Assembly: GCA_022575985.1 (NCBI GenBank)
Contig: JAKSXM010000014.1
Span: 10,602,001-10,666,000 of the forward strand
Reading direction: 5' to 3'
DNA from: Anagrus nilaparvatae
Taxonomy: Eukaryota > Arthropoda > Insecta > Hymenoptera > Mymaridae
Length of the DNA stretch: 64,000 bases
The notes beneath the pieces are model-generated. The model saw only the letters and a list, made by a program, of their open reading frames with translations, was not told the DNA's origin and did no database searches. Positions 30,332-45,205 of this stretch are shown here, one piece after another; positions within the stretch are counted from its first letter, which is position 1; the number at the start of each line of letters is the position of its first letter. Both the position numbers and the translations under genes were made by a program.

Positions 30332-33300
30332 TAAACCTTATTCCTATACAGAAAATGTTTTATCTTAGTCTGATAAACCTTACAACCATACAGAAATTGT
30401 TTTATCTTAGTCTGATAAAACTTATTCCCATATATAATATATTTTATCTTAGACAGATATAACTTATTCCCATACATAATATGATTTATCTTAGTCTTAT
30501 GAAACTTATTCCTATACATAATATATTTTATCATAGTCTAATAAAACTGTTTCCCATACAGAAAATGTTTTATCCTAGTCTGATAAAACTTATTACTATA
30601 AACAATTTATTTTATTTTAGTCTGATAAACCTTATTTCCATACATAAAAAGTTTTATCTTAGTCTCATAAACCTTATTCCTATTCATAAAATATTTTATC
30701 TTAGTTTGATAAACCTTATTCCTATTCATAAAATATTTTATCTTAGTCTTATAAACCTTATTCCCATACAGAAAATATTTTATCTTAGTCTGATTATACT
30801 TATTCCTATACATAATATATTTTATCTTAGTCAGACAAACCTTATTCCTATTCATAAAATATTTTATCTTATTCTGATAAACCATATTCCCACACAGATA
30901 ATATTATACTTTAGTCTGATAAACCTTACTCCCATACAGAAAATGTTTTATCTTAGTCTGATAAACCTAATTCCCATAGAGAAAATGTTTTATCTTAGTC
31001 TGATAAAACTTATTCCCATACATAATATATTTTATCATAGTCTAATAAAACTTGTTCCCATACAGAAAATCTTTTATCTTAGTCTTATAAACCTTATTCC
31101 CATACATAAAATATTTTATCTTAGTCTGATTATACTTATTCCTATACATAATATATTTTATCTTAGTTTGACAAACCTTATTCCTATTCACAAAATATTT
31201 TATCTTAGTCTGAGAAACCTTATTCCTATACAGAAAATGTTTTATCTTAGTCTTATAAACCTTATTCCCATGCAGAAAGTGTTTTATCTTAGTCTGATAA
31301 ACCTTATTCCCATACAGAAAATGTTTTATCTTAGCCAGATAAACCTTATTCCCAACAATAATATATTTTATCTTAGTCTGATAAAACTTATTCCCATACA
31401 TAATATACTTCATCTTAGTCAGATAAAACTTATTCCCATACATAATATATTTTATCATAGTCTAATAAAACTTGTTCCCATACAGAAAATGTTTTATCTT
31501 AGTCTTATAAACCTTATTCCCATACATAAAATATTTTATCTTAGTCTGATTATACTTATTCCTATACATAATATATTTTATCTTAATTTGACAAACCTTA
31601 TTCCTATTCATAAAATATTTTATCTTAGTCTGAGAAACCATATTCCTGTACAGAAAATGTTTTATCTTAGTCTTATAAACCTTATTCACATGCAGAAAAT
31701 GTTTTATCTTAGTCTGATAAAACTTATTCACATACATAATATATTTTATCGTAGTCTATTAAAACTTGTTCCCATACAGAAAATGTTTTATCATAGCCAG
31801 ATAAACCTTATTCGCATACATAAAAAATTTATCCTTGTCTAATAAACCTTATTCCCATTCATAAAATATTTTATCTTAGTCTGACAAAACTAATTCCTAT
31901 TCATAAAATATTTTATCTTAGTCTTACAAACCTTATTCCCATACATAAAAAATTTACTCTAGTCTAATAAACCTTATTCCTATACAGAAAATGTTTTATC
32001 TTAGTCTGATAAACCTTACACCCATACAGAAATTGTTTTATCTTAGTCTGATAAAACTTATTCCCATATATAATATATTTTATCTTAGACAGATATAACT
32101 TATTCCCATACATAATATGATTTATCTTAGTCTGATAAAACATATTTCCATACATAAAATATTTTATCCTAGTCTGATAAACCTTATTCCCACACAGAAA
32201 ATATTTTATTTTAGTCTGATAAACCTTATTTCCATACATAAAATATTTTACTTTAGTCTGATAAACCTTACTCATATACAGAAAATGTTTTATCTTAGTC
32301 TGATAAACCTTTTTCCCATACATAATATATTTTATCTTAGTCAGATAAAACCTATTCCCATACATAAAATATTTTATCCTAGTCTGATAAACCATATTCC
32401 CACACAAAAAATATTTTATTTTAGTCTGATAAAACATATTTTCATTCATAAAATATTTTATCCTAGTCTGATAAACCTTATTCCCATACAGAAAATGTTT
32501 TATCCTAGTCTGATAAAACTTATTACTATACATAATATATTTTATCTTAGTTACAAACCTTATTCCTATTCATAAAATATTTTATCTTAGTCTGAGAAAC
32601 CTTATTCCTATACAGAAAATGTTTTATCTTAGTCTGATAAACCTTATTCCTATTAATAAAATATTTTATCATAGTCTGACAAACATTGTTCCCATAAACA
32701 ATTTATTTTATTTTAGTCTAATAAACCTTACTCCCATACAGAAAATGTTTTATCTTAGTCTGATAAAACTTATTCTCATACATAATATATTTTATCTTAG
32801 TCTGATAAAACATATTTTCATACATAAAATATTTTATCCTAGTCTGATAAACCATACTCCCATACAGAAAATGTTTTATCTTAGTCTTATAAACCTTATT
32901 CCCATACATAAAATATTTTTTCTTAATCTGATTATACTTATTCCTATACATAATATATTTTATCTTAGTTACAAACCTTATTCCTATTCATAAAATATTT
33001 TATCTTAGTCTGAGAAACCTTATTCCTATACAGAAAATGTTTTATCTTAGTCTGATAAACCTTATTCCTATTAATAAAATATTTTATCATAGTCTGACAA
33101 ACATTGTTCCCATAAACAATTTATTTTATTTTAGTCTGATAAACCTTACTCCCATACAGAAAATGTTTTATCTTAGTCTGATAAACCTTACAACCATACA
33201 GAAATTGTTTTATCTTAGTCTGATAAAACTTATTCCCATATATAATATATTTTATCTTAGACAGATATAACTTATTCCCATACATAATATGATTTATCTT

Positions 33301-33516
33301 AGTCTTATGAAACATATTTCCATACATAAAATATTTTATCCTAGTCTGATAAAACTTATTCCCATACATAATATATTTTATCATAGTCTAATAAAACTGT
33401 TTCCCATACAGAAAATGTTTTATCCTAGTCTGATAAAATTTATTACTATAAACAATATATTTTATCTTAGTCTGACAAACATTGTTCCCATACATAAAAA
33501 ATTTAATCTAGTCTAA
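30332..33516. repeat. 3.2-kb higher-order repeat, unit 1 (3,185 bp)
   Basis: I set unit boundaries at the 41-bp marker monomer reading CATAAAAAATTTAATCTAG. This unit lacks one monomer (42 bp) near 30,500 that the 3,227-bp units have, which explains its length. It contains the 420-bp 10-mer at 31,034-31,454, the ACACCC module at about 32,000, and two 40-bp TTAGTTACAAACC monomers (about 32,557 and 32,975). Confidence 0.85.
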
Positions 33517-35571
33517 TAAACCTTATTCCTATACAGAAAATGTTTTATCTTAGTCTGATAAACCTTACAACCATACAGAAATTGTTTTATCTTAGTCTGA
33601 TAAAACTTATTCCCATATATAATATATTATATCTTAGACAGATATAACTTATTCCCATACATAATATGATTTATCTTAGTCTTATGAAACATATTTCCAT
33701 ACATAAAATATTTTATCCTAGTCTGATAAAACTTATTCCCATACATAATATATTTTATCATAGTCTAATAAAACTGTTTCCCATACAGAAAATGTTTTAT
33801 CCTAGTCTGATAAAACTTATTACTATAAACAATTTATTTTATTTTAGTCTGATAAACCTTATTCCCATACATAAAAAGTTTTATCTTAGTCTCATAAACC
33901 TTATTCCTATTCATAAAATATTTTATCTTAGTTTGATAAACCTTATTCCTATTCATAAAATATTTTATCTTAGTCTTATAAACCTTATTCCCATACAGAA
34001 AATATTTTATCTTAGTCTGATTATACTTATTCCTATACATAATATATTTTATCTTAGTCAGACAAACCTTATTCCTATTCATAAAATATTTTATCTTATT
34101 CTGATAAACCATATTCCCACACAGATAATATTATACTTTAGTCTGATAAACCTTACTCCCATACAGAAAATGTTTTATCTTAGTCTGATAAACCTAATTC
34201 CCATAGAGAAAATGTTTTATCTTAGTCTGATAAAACTTATTCCCATACATAATATATTTTATCATAGTCTAATAAAACTTGTTCCCATACAGAAAATCTT
34301 TTATCTTAGTCTTATAAACCTTATTCCCATACATAAAATATTTTATCTTAGTCTGATTATACTTATTCCTATACATAATATATTTTATCTTAGTTTGACA
34401 AACCTTATTCCTATTCACAAAATATTTTATCTTAGTCTGAGAAACCTTATTCCTATACAGAAAATGTTTTATCTTAGTCTTATAAACCTTATTCCCATGC
34501 AGAAAGTGTTTTATCTTAGTCTGATAAACCTTATTCCCATACAGAAAATGTTTTATCTTAGCCAGATAAACCTTATTCCCAACAATAATATATTTTATCT
34601 TAGTCTGATAAAACTTATTCCCATACATAATATACTTCATCTTAGTCAGATAAAACTTATTCCCATACATAATATATTTTATCATAGTCTAATAAAACTT
34701 GTTCCCATACAGAAAATGTTTTATCTTAGTCTTATAAACCTTATTCCCATACATAAAATATTTTATCTTAGTCTGATTATACTTATTCCTATACATAATA
34801 TATTTTATCTTAATTTGACAAACCTTATTCCTATTCATAAAATATTTTATCTTAGTCTGAGAAACCATATTCCTGTACAGAAAATGTTTTATCTTAGTCT
34901 TATAAACCTTATTCACATGCAGAAAATGTTTTATCTTAGTCTGATAAAACTTATTCACATACATAATATATTTTATCGTAGTCTATTAAAACTTGTTCCC
35001 ATACAGAAAATGTTTTATCATAGCCAGATAAACCTTATTCGCATACATAAAAAATTTATCCTTGTCTAATAAACCTTATTCCCATTCATAAAATATTTTA
35101 TCTTAGTCTGACAAAACTAATTCCTATTCATAAAATATTTTATCTTAGTCTTACAAACCTTATTCCCATACATAAAAAATTTACTCTAGTCTAATAAACC
35201 TTATTCCTATACAGAAAATGTTTTATCTTAGTCTGATAAACCTTACACCCATACAGAAATTGTTTTATCTTAGTCTGATAAAACTTATTCCCATATATAA
35301 TATATTTTATCTTAGACAGATATAACTTATTCCCATACATAATATGATTTATCTTAGTCTGATAAAACATATTTCCATACATAAAATATTTTATCCTAGT
35401 CTGATAAAACTTATTCCCATACATAATATATTTTATCATAGTCTAATAAAACTGTTTCCCATACAGAAAATGTTTTATCCTAGTCTGATAAAATTTATTA
35501 CTATAAACAATATATTTTATCTTAGTCTGACAAACATTGTTCCCATACATAAAAAATTTAATCTAGTCTAA
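33517..35571. repeat. 3.2-kb higher-order repeat, unit 2 (short, 2,055 bp)
   Basis: The first 1.9 kb follow the full unit, but about 1,172 bp are missing near 35,400. The internal block that should carry the two TTAGTTACAAACC monomers is absent, and the sequence passes directly to the closing 41-bp marker. It shares with later units the variant TATTATATCTTAG at about 33,630, which unit 1 lacks. That places it in the same lineage as units 4-6. Confidence 0.85.
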
Positions 35572-38500
35572 TAAACCTTATTCCTATACAGAAAATGTTT
35601 TATCTTAGTCTGATAAACCTTACAACCATACAGAAATTGTTTTATCTTAGTCTGATAAAACTTATTCCCATATATAATATATCTTAGACAGATATAACTT
35701 ATTCCCATACATAATATGATTTATCTTAGTCTTATGAAACTTATTCCTATACATAATATATTTTATCATAGTCTAATAAAACTGTTTCCCATACAGAAAA
35801 TGTTTTATCCTAGTCTGATAAAACTTATTACTATAAACAATTTATTTTATTTTAGTCTGATAAACCTTATTTCCATACATAAAAAGTTTTATCTTAGTCT
35901 CATAAACCTTATTCCTATTCATAAAATATTTTATCTTAGTTTGATAAACCTTATTCCTATTCATAAAATATTTTATCTTAGTCTTATAAACCTTATTCCC
36001 ATACAGAAAATATTTTATCTTAGTCTGATTATACTTATTCCTATACATAATATATTTTATCTTAGTCAGACAAACCTTATTCCTATTCATAAAATATTTT
36101 ATCTTATTCTGATAAACCATATTCCCACACAGATAATATTATACTTTAGTCTGATAAACCTTACTCCCATACAGAAAATGTTTTATCTTAGTCTGATAAA
36201 CCTAATTCCCATAGAGAAAATGTTTTATCTTAGTCTGATAAAACTTATTCCCATACATAATATATTTTATCATAGTCTAATAAAACTTGTTCCCATACAG
36301 AAAATCTTTTATCTTAGTCTTATAAACCTTATTCCCATACATAAAATATTTTATCTTAGTCTGATTATACTTATTCCTATACATAATATATTTTATCTTA
36401 GTTTGACAAACCTTATTCCTATTCACAAAATATTTTATCTTAGTCTGAGAAACCTTATTCCTATACAGAAAATGTTTTATCTTAGTCTTATAAACCTTAT
36501 TCCCATGCAGAAAGTGTTTTATCTTAGTCTGATAAACCTTATTCCCATACAGAAAATGTTTTATCTTAGCCAGATAAACCTTATTCCCAACAATAATATA
36601 TTTTATCTTAGTCTGATAAAACTTATTCCCATACATAATATACTTCATCTTAGTCAGATAAAACTTATTCCCATACATAATATATTTTATCATAGTCTAA
36701 TAAAACTTGTTCCCATACAGAAAATGTTTTATCTTAGTCTTATAAACCTTATTCCCATACATAAAATATTTTATCTTAGTCTGATTATACTTATTCCTAT
36801 ACATAATATATTTTATCTTAATTTGACAAACCTTATTCCTATTCATAAAATATTTTATCTTAGTCTGAGAAACCATATTCCTGTACAGAAAATGTTTTAT
36901 CTTAGTCTTATAAACCTTATTCACATGCAGAAAATGTTTTATCTTAGTCTGATAAAACTTATTCACATACATAATATATTTTATCGTAGTCTATTAAAAC
37001 TTGTTCCCATACAGAAAATGTTTTATCATAGCCAGATAAACCTTATTCGCATACATAAAAAATTTATCCTTGTCTAATAAACCTTATTCCCATTCATAAA
37101 ATATTTTATCTTAGTCTGACAAAACTAATTCCTATTCATAAAATATTTTATCTTAGTCTTACAAACCTTATTCCCATACATAAAAAATTTACTCTAGTCT
37201 AATAAACCTTATTCCTATACAGAAAATGTTTTATCTTAGTCTGATAAACCTTACACCCATACAGAAATTGTTTTATCTTAGTCTGATAAAACTTATTCCC
37301 ATATATAATATATTTTATCTTAGACAGATATAACTTATTCCCATACATAATATGATTTATCTTAGTCTGATAAAACATATTTCCATACATAAAATATTTT
37401 ATCCTAGTCTGATAAACCTTATTCCCACACAGAAAATATTTTATTTTAGTCTGATAAACCTTATTTCCATACATAAAATATTTTACTTTAGTCTGATAAA
37501 CCTTACTCATATACAGAAAATGTTTTATCTTAGTCTGATAAACCTTTTTCCCATACATAATATATTTTATCTTAGTCAGATAAAACCTATTCCCATACAT
37601 AAAATATTTTATCCTAGTCTGATAAACCATATTCCCACACAAAAAATATTTTATTTTAGTCTGATAAAACATATTTTCATTCATAAAATATTTTATCCTA
37701 GTCTGATAAACCTTATTCCCATACAGAAAATGTTTTATCCTAGTCTGATAAAACTTATTACTATACATAATATATTTTATCTTAGTTACAAACCTTATTC
37801 CTATTCATAAAATATTTTATCTTAGTCTGAGAAACCTTATTCCTATACAGAAAATGTTTTATCTTAGTCTGATAAACCTTATTCCTATTAATAAAATATT
37901 TTATCATAGTCTGACAAACATTGTTCCCATAAACAATTTATTTTATTTTAGTCTAATAAACCTTACTCCCATACAGAAAATGTTTTATCTTAGTCTGATA
38001 AAACTTATTCTCATACATAATATATTTTATCTTAGTCTGATAAAACATATTTTCATACATAAAATATTTTATCCTAGTCTGATAAACCATACTCCCATAC
38101 AGAAAATGTTTTATCTTAGTCTTATAAACCTTATTCCCATACATAAAATATTTTTTCTTAATCTGATTATACTTATTCCTATACATAATATATTTTATCT
38201 TAGTTACAAACCTTATTCCTATTCATAAAATATTTTATCTTAGTCTGAGAAACCTTATTCCTATACAGAAAATGTTTTATCTTAGTCTGATAAACCTTAT
38301 TCCTATTAATAAAATATTTTATCATAGTCTGACAAACATTGTTCCCATAAACAATTTATTTTATTTTAGTCTGATAAACCTTACTCCCATACAGAAAATG
38401 TTTTATCTTAGTCTGATAAACCTTACAACCATACAGAAATTGTTTTATCTTAGTCTGATAAAACTTATTCCCATATATAATATATTTTATCTTAGACAGA

Positions 38501-38751
38501 TATAACTTATTCCCATACATAATATGATTTATCTTAGTCTTATGAAACATATTTCCATACATAAAATATTTTATCCTAGTCTGATAAAACTTATTCCCAT
38601 ACATAATATATTTTATCATAGTCTAATAAAACTGTTTCCCATACAGAAAATGTTTTATCCTAGTCTGATAAAATTTATTACTATAAACAATATATTTTAT
38701 CTTAGTCTGACAAACATTGTTCCCATACATAAAAAATTTAATCTAGTCTAA
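35572..38751. repeat. 3.2-kb higher-order repeat, unit 3 (3,180 bp)
   Basis: This unit matches unit 1, including loss of the same single monomer near 35,730, at an offset of 5,235 bp. It has a private 5-bp deletion at about 35,680 (ATAATATATCTTAG in place of ATAATATATTTTATCTTAG). Units 1+2 and 3+4 therefore look like a duplicated pair in which the second member was later shortened in one copy. Confidence 0.85.
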
Positions 38752-41700
38752 TAAACCTTATTCCTATACAGAAAATGTTTTATCTTAGTCTGATAAACCT
38801 TACAACCATACAGAAATTGTTTTATCTTAGTCTGATAAAACTTATTCCCATATATAATATATTATATCTTAGACAGATATAACTTATTCCCATACATAAT
38901 ATGATTTATCTTAGTCTTATGAAACATATTTCCATACATAAAATATTTTATCCTAGTCTGATAAAACTTATTCCCATACATAATATATTTTATCATAGTC
39001 TAATAAAACTGTTTCCCATACAGAAAATGTTTTATCCTAGTCTGATAAAACTTATTACTATAAACAATTTATTTTATTTTAGTCTGATAAACCTTATTCC
39101 CATACATAAAAAGTTTTATCTTAGTCTCATAAACCTTATTCCTATTCATAAAATATTTTATCTTAGTTTGATAAACCTTATTCCTATTCATAAAATATTT
39201 TATCTTAGTCTTATAAACCTTATTCCCATACAGAAAATATTTTATCTTAGTCTGATTATACTTATTCCTATACATAATATATTTTATCTTAGTCAGACAA
39301 ACCTTATTCCTATTCATAAAATATTTTATCTTATTCTGATAAACCATATTCCCACACAGATAATATTATACTTTAGTCTGATAAACCTTACTCCCATACA
39401 GAAAATGTTTTATCTTAGTCTGATAAACCTAATTCCCATAGAGAAAATGTTTTATCTTAGTCTGATAAAACTTATTCCCATACATAATATATTTTATCAT
39501 AGTCTAATAAAACTTGTTCCCATACAGAAAATCTTTTATCTTAGTCTTATAAACCTTATTCCCATACATAAAATATTTTATCTTAGTCTGATTATACTTA
39601 TTCCTATACATAATATATTTTATCTTAGTTTGACAAACCTTATTCCTATTCACAAAATATTTTATCTTAGTCTGAGAAACCTTATTCCTATACAGAAAAT
39701 GTTTTATCTTAGTCTTATAAACCTTATTCCCATGCAGAAAGTGTTTTATCTTAGTCTGATAAACCTTATTCCCATACAGAAAATGTTTTATCTTAGCCAG
39801 ATAAACCTTATTCCCAACAATAATATATTTTATCTTAGTCTGATAAAACTTATTCCCATACATAATATACTTCATCTTAGTCAGATAAAACTTATTCCCA
39901 TACATAATATATTTTATCATAGTCTAATAAAACTTGTTCCCATACAGAAAATGTTTTATCTTAGTCTTATAAACCTTATTCCCATACATAAAATATTTTA
40001 TCTTAGTCTGATTATACTTATTCCTATACATAATATATTTTATCTTAATTTGACAAACCTTATTCCTATTCATAAAATATTTTATCTTAGTCTGAGAAAC
40101 CATATTCCTGTACAGAAAATGTTTTATCTTAGTCTTATAAACCTTATTCACATGCAGAAAATGTTTTATCTTAGTCTGATAAAACTTATTCACATACATA
40201 ATATATTTTATCGTAGTCTATTAAAACTTGTTCCCATACAGAAAATGTTTTATCATAGCCAGATAAACCTTATTCGCATACATAAAAAATTTATCCTTGT
40301 CTAATAAACCTTATTCCCATTCATAAAATATTTTATCTTAGTCTGACAAAACTAATTCCTATTCATAAAATATTTTATCTTAGTCTTACAAACCTTATTC
40401 CCATACATAAAAAATTTACTCTAGTCTAATAAACCTTATTCCTATACAGAAAATGTTTTATCTTAGTCTGATAAACCTTACACCCATACAGAAATTGTTT
40501 TATCTTAGTCTGATAAAACTTATTCCCATATATAATATATTTTATCTTAGACAGATATAACTTATTCCCATACATAATATGATTTATCTTAGTCTGATAA
40601 AACATATTTCCATACATAAAATATTTTATCCTAGTCTGATAAACCTTATTCCCACACAGAAAATATTTTATTTTAGTCTGATAAACCTTATTTCCATACA
40701 TAAAATATTTTACTTTAGTCTGATAAACCTTACTCATATACAGAAAATGTTTTATCTTAGTCTGATAAACCTTTTTCCCATACATAATATATTTTTTCTT
40801 AGTCAGATAAAACCTATTCCCATACATAAAATATTTTATCCTAGTCTGATAAACCATATTCCCACACAAAAAATATTTTATTTTAGTCTGATAAAACATA
40901 TTTTCATTCATAAAATATTTTATCCTAGTCTGATAAACCTTATTCCCATACAGAAAATGTTTTATCCTAGTCTGATAAAACTTATTACTATACATAATAT
41001 ATTTTATCTTAGTTACAAACCTTATTCCTATTCATAAAATATTTTATCTTAGTCTGAGAAACCTTATTCCTATACAGAAAATGTTTTATCTTAGTCTGAT
41101 AAACCTTATTCCTATTAATAAAATATTTTATCATAGTCTGACAAACATTGTTCCCATAAACAATTTATTTTATTTTAGTCTAATAAACCTTACTCCCATA
41201 CAGAAAATGTTTTATCTTAGTCTGATAAAACTTATTCTCATACATAATATATTTTATCTTAGTCTGATAAAACATATTTTCATACATAAAATATTTTATC
41301 CTAGTCTGATAAACCATACTCCCATACAGAAAATGTTTTATCTTAGTCTTATAAACCTTATTCCCATACATAAAATATTTTTTCTTAATCTGATTATACT
41401 TATTCCTATACATAATATATTTTATCTTAGTTACAAACCTTATTCCTATTCATAAAATATTTTATCTTAGTCTGAGAAACCTTATTCCTATACAGAAAAT
41501 GTTTTATCTTAGTCTGATAAACCTTATTCCTATTAATAAAATATTTTATCATAGTCTGACAAACATTGTTCCCATAAACAATTTATTTTATTTTAGTCTG
41601 ATAAACCTTACTCCCATACAGAAAATGTTTTATCTTAGTCTGATAAACCTTACAACCATACAGAAATTGTTTTATCTTAGTCTGATAAAACTTATTCCCA

Positions 41701-41978
41701 TATATAATATATTTTATCTTAGACAGATATAACTTATTCCCATACATAATATGATTTATCTTAGTCTTATGAAACATATTTCCATACATAAAATATTTTA
41801 TCCTAGTCTGATAAAACTTATTCCCATACATAATATATTTTATCATAGTCTAATAAAACTGTTTCCCATACAGAAAATGTTTTATCCTAGTCTGATAAAA
41901 TTTATTACTATAAACAATATATTTTATCTTAGTCTGACAAACATTGTTCCCATACATAAAAAATTTAATCTAGTCTAA
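38752..41978. repeat. 3,227-bp higher-order repeat, unit 4 (full)
   Basis: A full-length unit. The subtype order is identical to units 5 and 6 at an exact offset of 3,227 bp. Private base changes include TATTTTTTCTTAG at about 40,793 where the other units have TATTTTATCTTAG. Confidence 0.88.
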
Positions 41979-44900
41979 TAAACCTTACTCCTATACAGAA
42001 AATGTTTTATCTTAGTCTGATAAACCTTACAACCATACAGAAATTGTTTTATCTTAGTCTGATAAAACTTATTCCCATATATAATATATTATATCTTAGA
42101 CAGATATAACTTATTCCCATACATAATATGATTTATCTTAGTCTTATGAAACATATTTCCATACATAAAATATTTTATCCTAGTCTGATAAAACTTATTC
42201 CCATACATAATATATTTTATCATAGTCTAATAAAACTGTTTCCCATACAGAAAATGTTTTATCCTAGTCTGATAAAACTTATTACTATAAACAATTTATT
42301 TTATTTTAGTCTGATAAACCTTATTCCCATACATAAAAAGTTTTATCTTAGTCTCATAAACCTTATTCCTATTCATAAAATATTTTATCTTAGTTTGATA
42401 AACCTTATTCCTATTCATAAAATATTTTATCTTAGTCTTATAAACCTTATTCCCATACAGAAAATATTTTATCTTAGTCTGATTATACTTATTCCTATAC
42501 ATAATATATTTTATCTTAGTCAGACAAACCTTATTCCTATTCATAAAATATTTTATCTTATTCTGATAAACCATATTCCCACACAGATAATATTATACTT
42601 TAGTCTGATAAACCTTACTCCCATACAGAAAATGTTTTATCTTAGTCTGATAAACCTAATTCCCATAGAGAAAATGTTTTATCTTAGTCTGATAAAACTT
42701 ATTCCCATACATAATATATTTTATCATAGTCTAATAAAACTTGTTCCCATACAGAAAATCTTTTATCTTAGTCTTATAAACCTTATTCCCATACATAAAA
42801 TATTTTATCTTAGTCTGATTATACTTATTCCTATACATAATATATTTTATCTTAGTTTGACAAACCTTATTCCTATTCACAAAATATTTTATCTTAGTCT
42901 GAGAAACCTTATTCCTATACAGAAAATGTTTTATCTTAGTCTTATAAACCTTATTCCCATGCAGAAAGTGTTTTATCTTAGTCTGATAAACCTTATTCCC
43001 ATACAGAAAATGTTTTATCTTAGCCAGATAAACCTTATTCCCAACAATAATATATTTTATCTTAGTCTGATAAAACTTATTCCCATACATAATATACTTC
43101 ATCTTAGTCAGATAAAACTTATTCCCATACATAATATATTTTATCATAGTCTAATAAAACTTGTTCCCATACAGAAAATGTTTTATCTTAGTCTTATAAA
43201 CCTTATTCCCATACATAAAATATTTTATCTTAGTCTGATTATACTTATTCCTATACATAATATATTTTATCTTAATTTGACAAACCTTATTCCTATTCAT
43301 AAAATATTTTATCTTAGTCTGAGAAACCATATTCCTGTACAGAAAATGTTTTATCTTAGTCTTATAAACCTTATTCACATGCAGAAAATGTTTTATCTTA
43401 GTCTGATAAAACTTATTCACATACATAATATATTTTATCGTAGTCTATTAAAACTTGTTCCCATACAGAAAATGTTTTATCATAGCCAGATAAACCTTAT
43501 TCGCATACATAAAAAATTTATCCTTGTCTAATAAACCTTATTCCCATTCATAAAATATTTTATCTTAGTCTGACAAAACTAATTCCTATTCATAAAATAT
43601 TTTATCTTAGTCTTACAAACCTTATTCCCATACATAAAAAATTTACTCTAGTCTAATAAACCTTATTCCTATACAGAAAATGTTTTATCTTAGTCTGATA
43701 AACCTTACACCCATACAGAAATTGTTTTATCTTAGTCTGATAAAACTTATTCCCATATATAATATATTTTATCTTAGACAGATATAACTTATTCCCATAC
43801 ATAATATGATTTATCTTAGTCTGATAAAACATATTTCCATACATAAAATATTTTATCCTAGTCTGATAAACCTTATTCCCACACAGAAAATATTTTATTT
43901 TAGTCTGATAAACCTTATTTCCATACATAAAATATTTTACTTTAGTCTGATAAACCTTACTCATATACAGAAAATGTTTTATCTTAGTCTGATAAACCTT
44001 TTTCCCATACATAATATATTTTATCTTAGTCAGATAAAACCTATTCCCATACATAAAATATTTTATCCTAGTCTGATAAACCATATTCCCACACAAAAAA
44101 TATTTTATTTTAGTCTGATAAAACATATTTTCATTCATAAAATATTTTATCCTAGTCTGATAAACCTTATTCCCATACAGAAAATGTTTTATCCTAGTCT
44201 GATAAAACTTATTACTATACATAATATATTTTATCTTAGTTACAAACCTTATTCCTATTCATAAAATATTTTATCTTAGTCTGAGAAACCTTATTCCTAT
44301 ACAGAAAATGTTTTATCTTAGTCTGATAAACCTTATTCCTATTAATAAAATATTTTATCATAGTCTGACAAACATTGTTCCCATAAACAATTTATTTTAT
44401 TTTAGTCTAATAAACCTTACTCCCATACAGAAAATGTTTTATCTTAGTCTGATAAAACTTATTCTCATACATAATATATTTTATCTTAGTCTGATAAAAC
44501 ATATTTTCATACATAAAATATTTTATCCTAGTCTGATAAACCATACTCCCATACAGAAAATGTTTTATCTTAGTCTTATAAACCTTATTCCCATACATAA
44601 AATATTTTTTCTTAATCTGATTATACTTATTCCTATACATAATATATTTTATCTTAGTTACAAACCTTATTCCTATTCATAAAATATTTTATCTTAGTCT
44701 GAGAAACCTTATTCCTATACAGAAAATGTTTTATCTTAGTCTGATAAACCTTATTCCTATTAATAAAATATTTTATCATAGTCTGACAAACATTGTTCCC
44801 ATAAACAATTTATTTTATTTTAGTCTGATAAACCTTACTCCCATACAGAAAATGTTTTATCTTAGTCTGATAAACCTTACAACCATACAGAAATTGTTTT

Positions 44901-45205
44901 ATCTTAGTCTGATAAAACTTATTCCCATATATAATATATTTTATCTTAGACAGATATAACTTATTCCCATACATAATATGATTTATCTTAGTCTTATGAA
45001 ACATATTTCCATACATAAAATATTTTATCCTAGTCTGATAAAACTTATTCCCATACATAATATATTTTATCATAGTCTAATAAAACTGTTTCCCATACAG
45101 AAAATGTTTTATCCTAGTCTGATAAAATTTATTACTATAAACAATATATTTTATCTTAGTCTGACAAACATTGTTCCCATACATAAAAAATTTAATCTAG
45201 TCTAA
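41979..45205. repeat. 3,227-bp higher-order repeat, unit 5 (full)
   Basis: A full-length unit at a 3,227-bp offset from unit 4. The boundary monomer reads CCTTACTCCTATACAG at about 41,983 where the other units have CCTTATTCCTATACAG. Otherwise almost no differences are visible. Confidence 0.88.
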
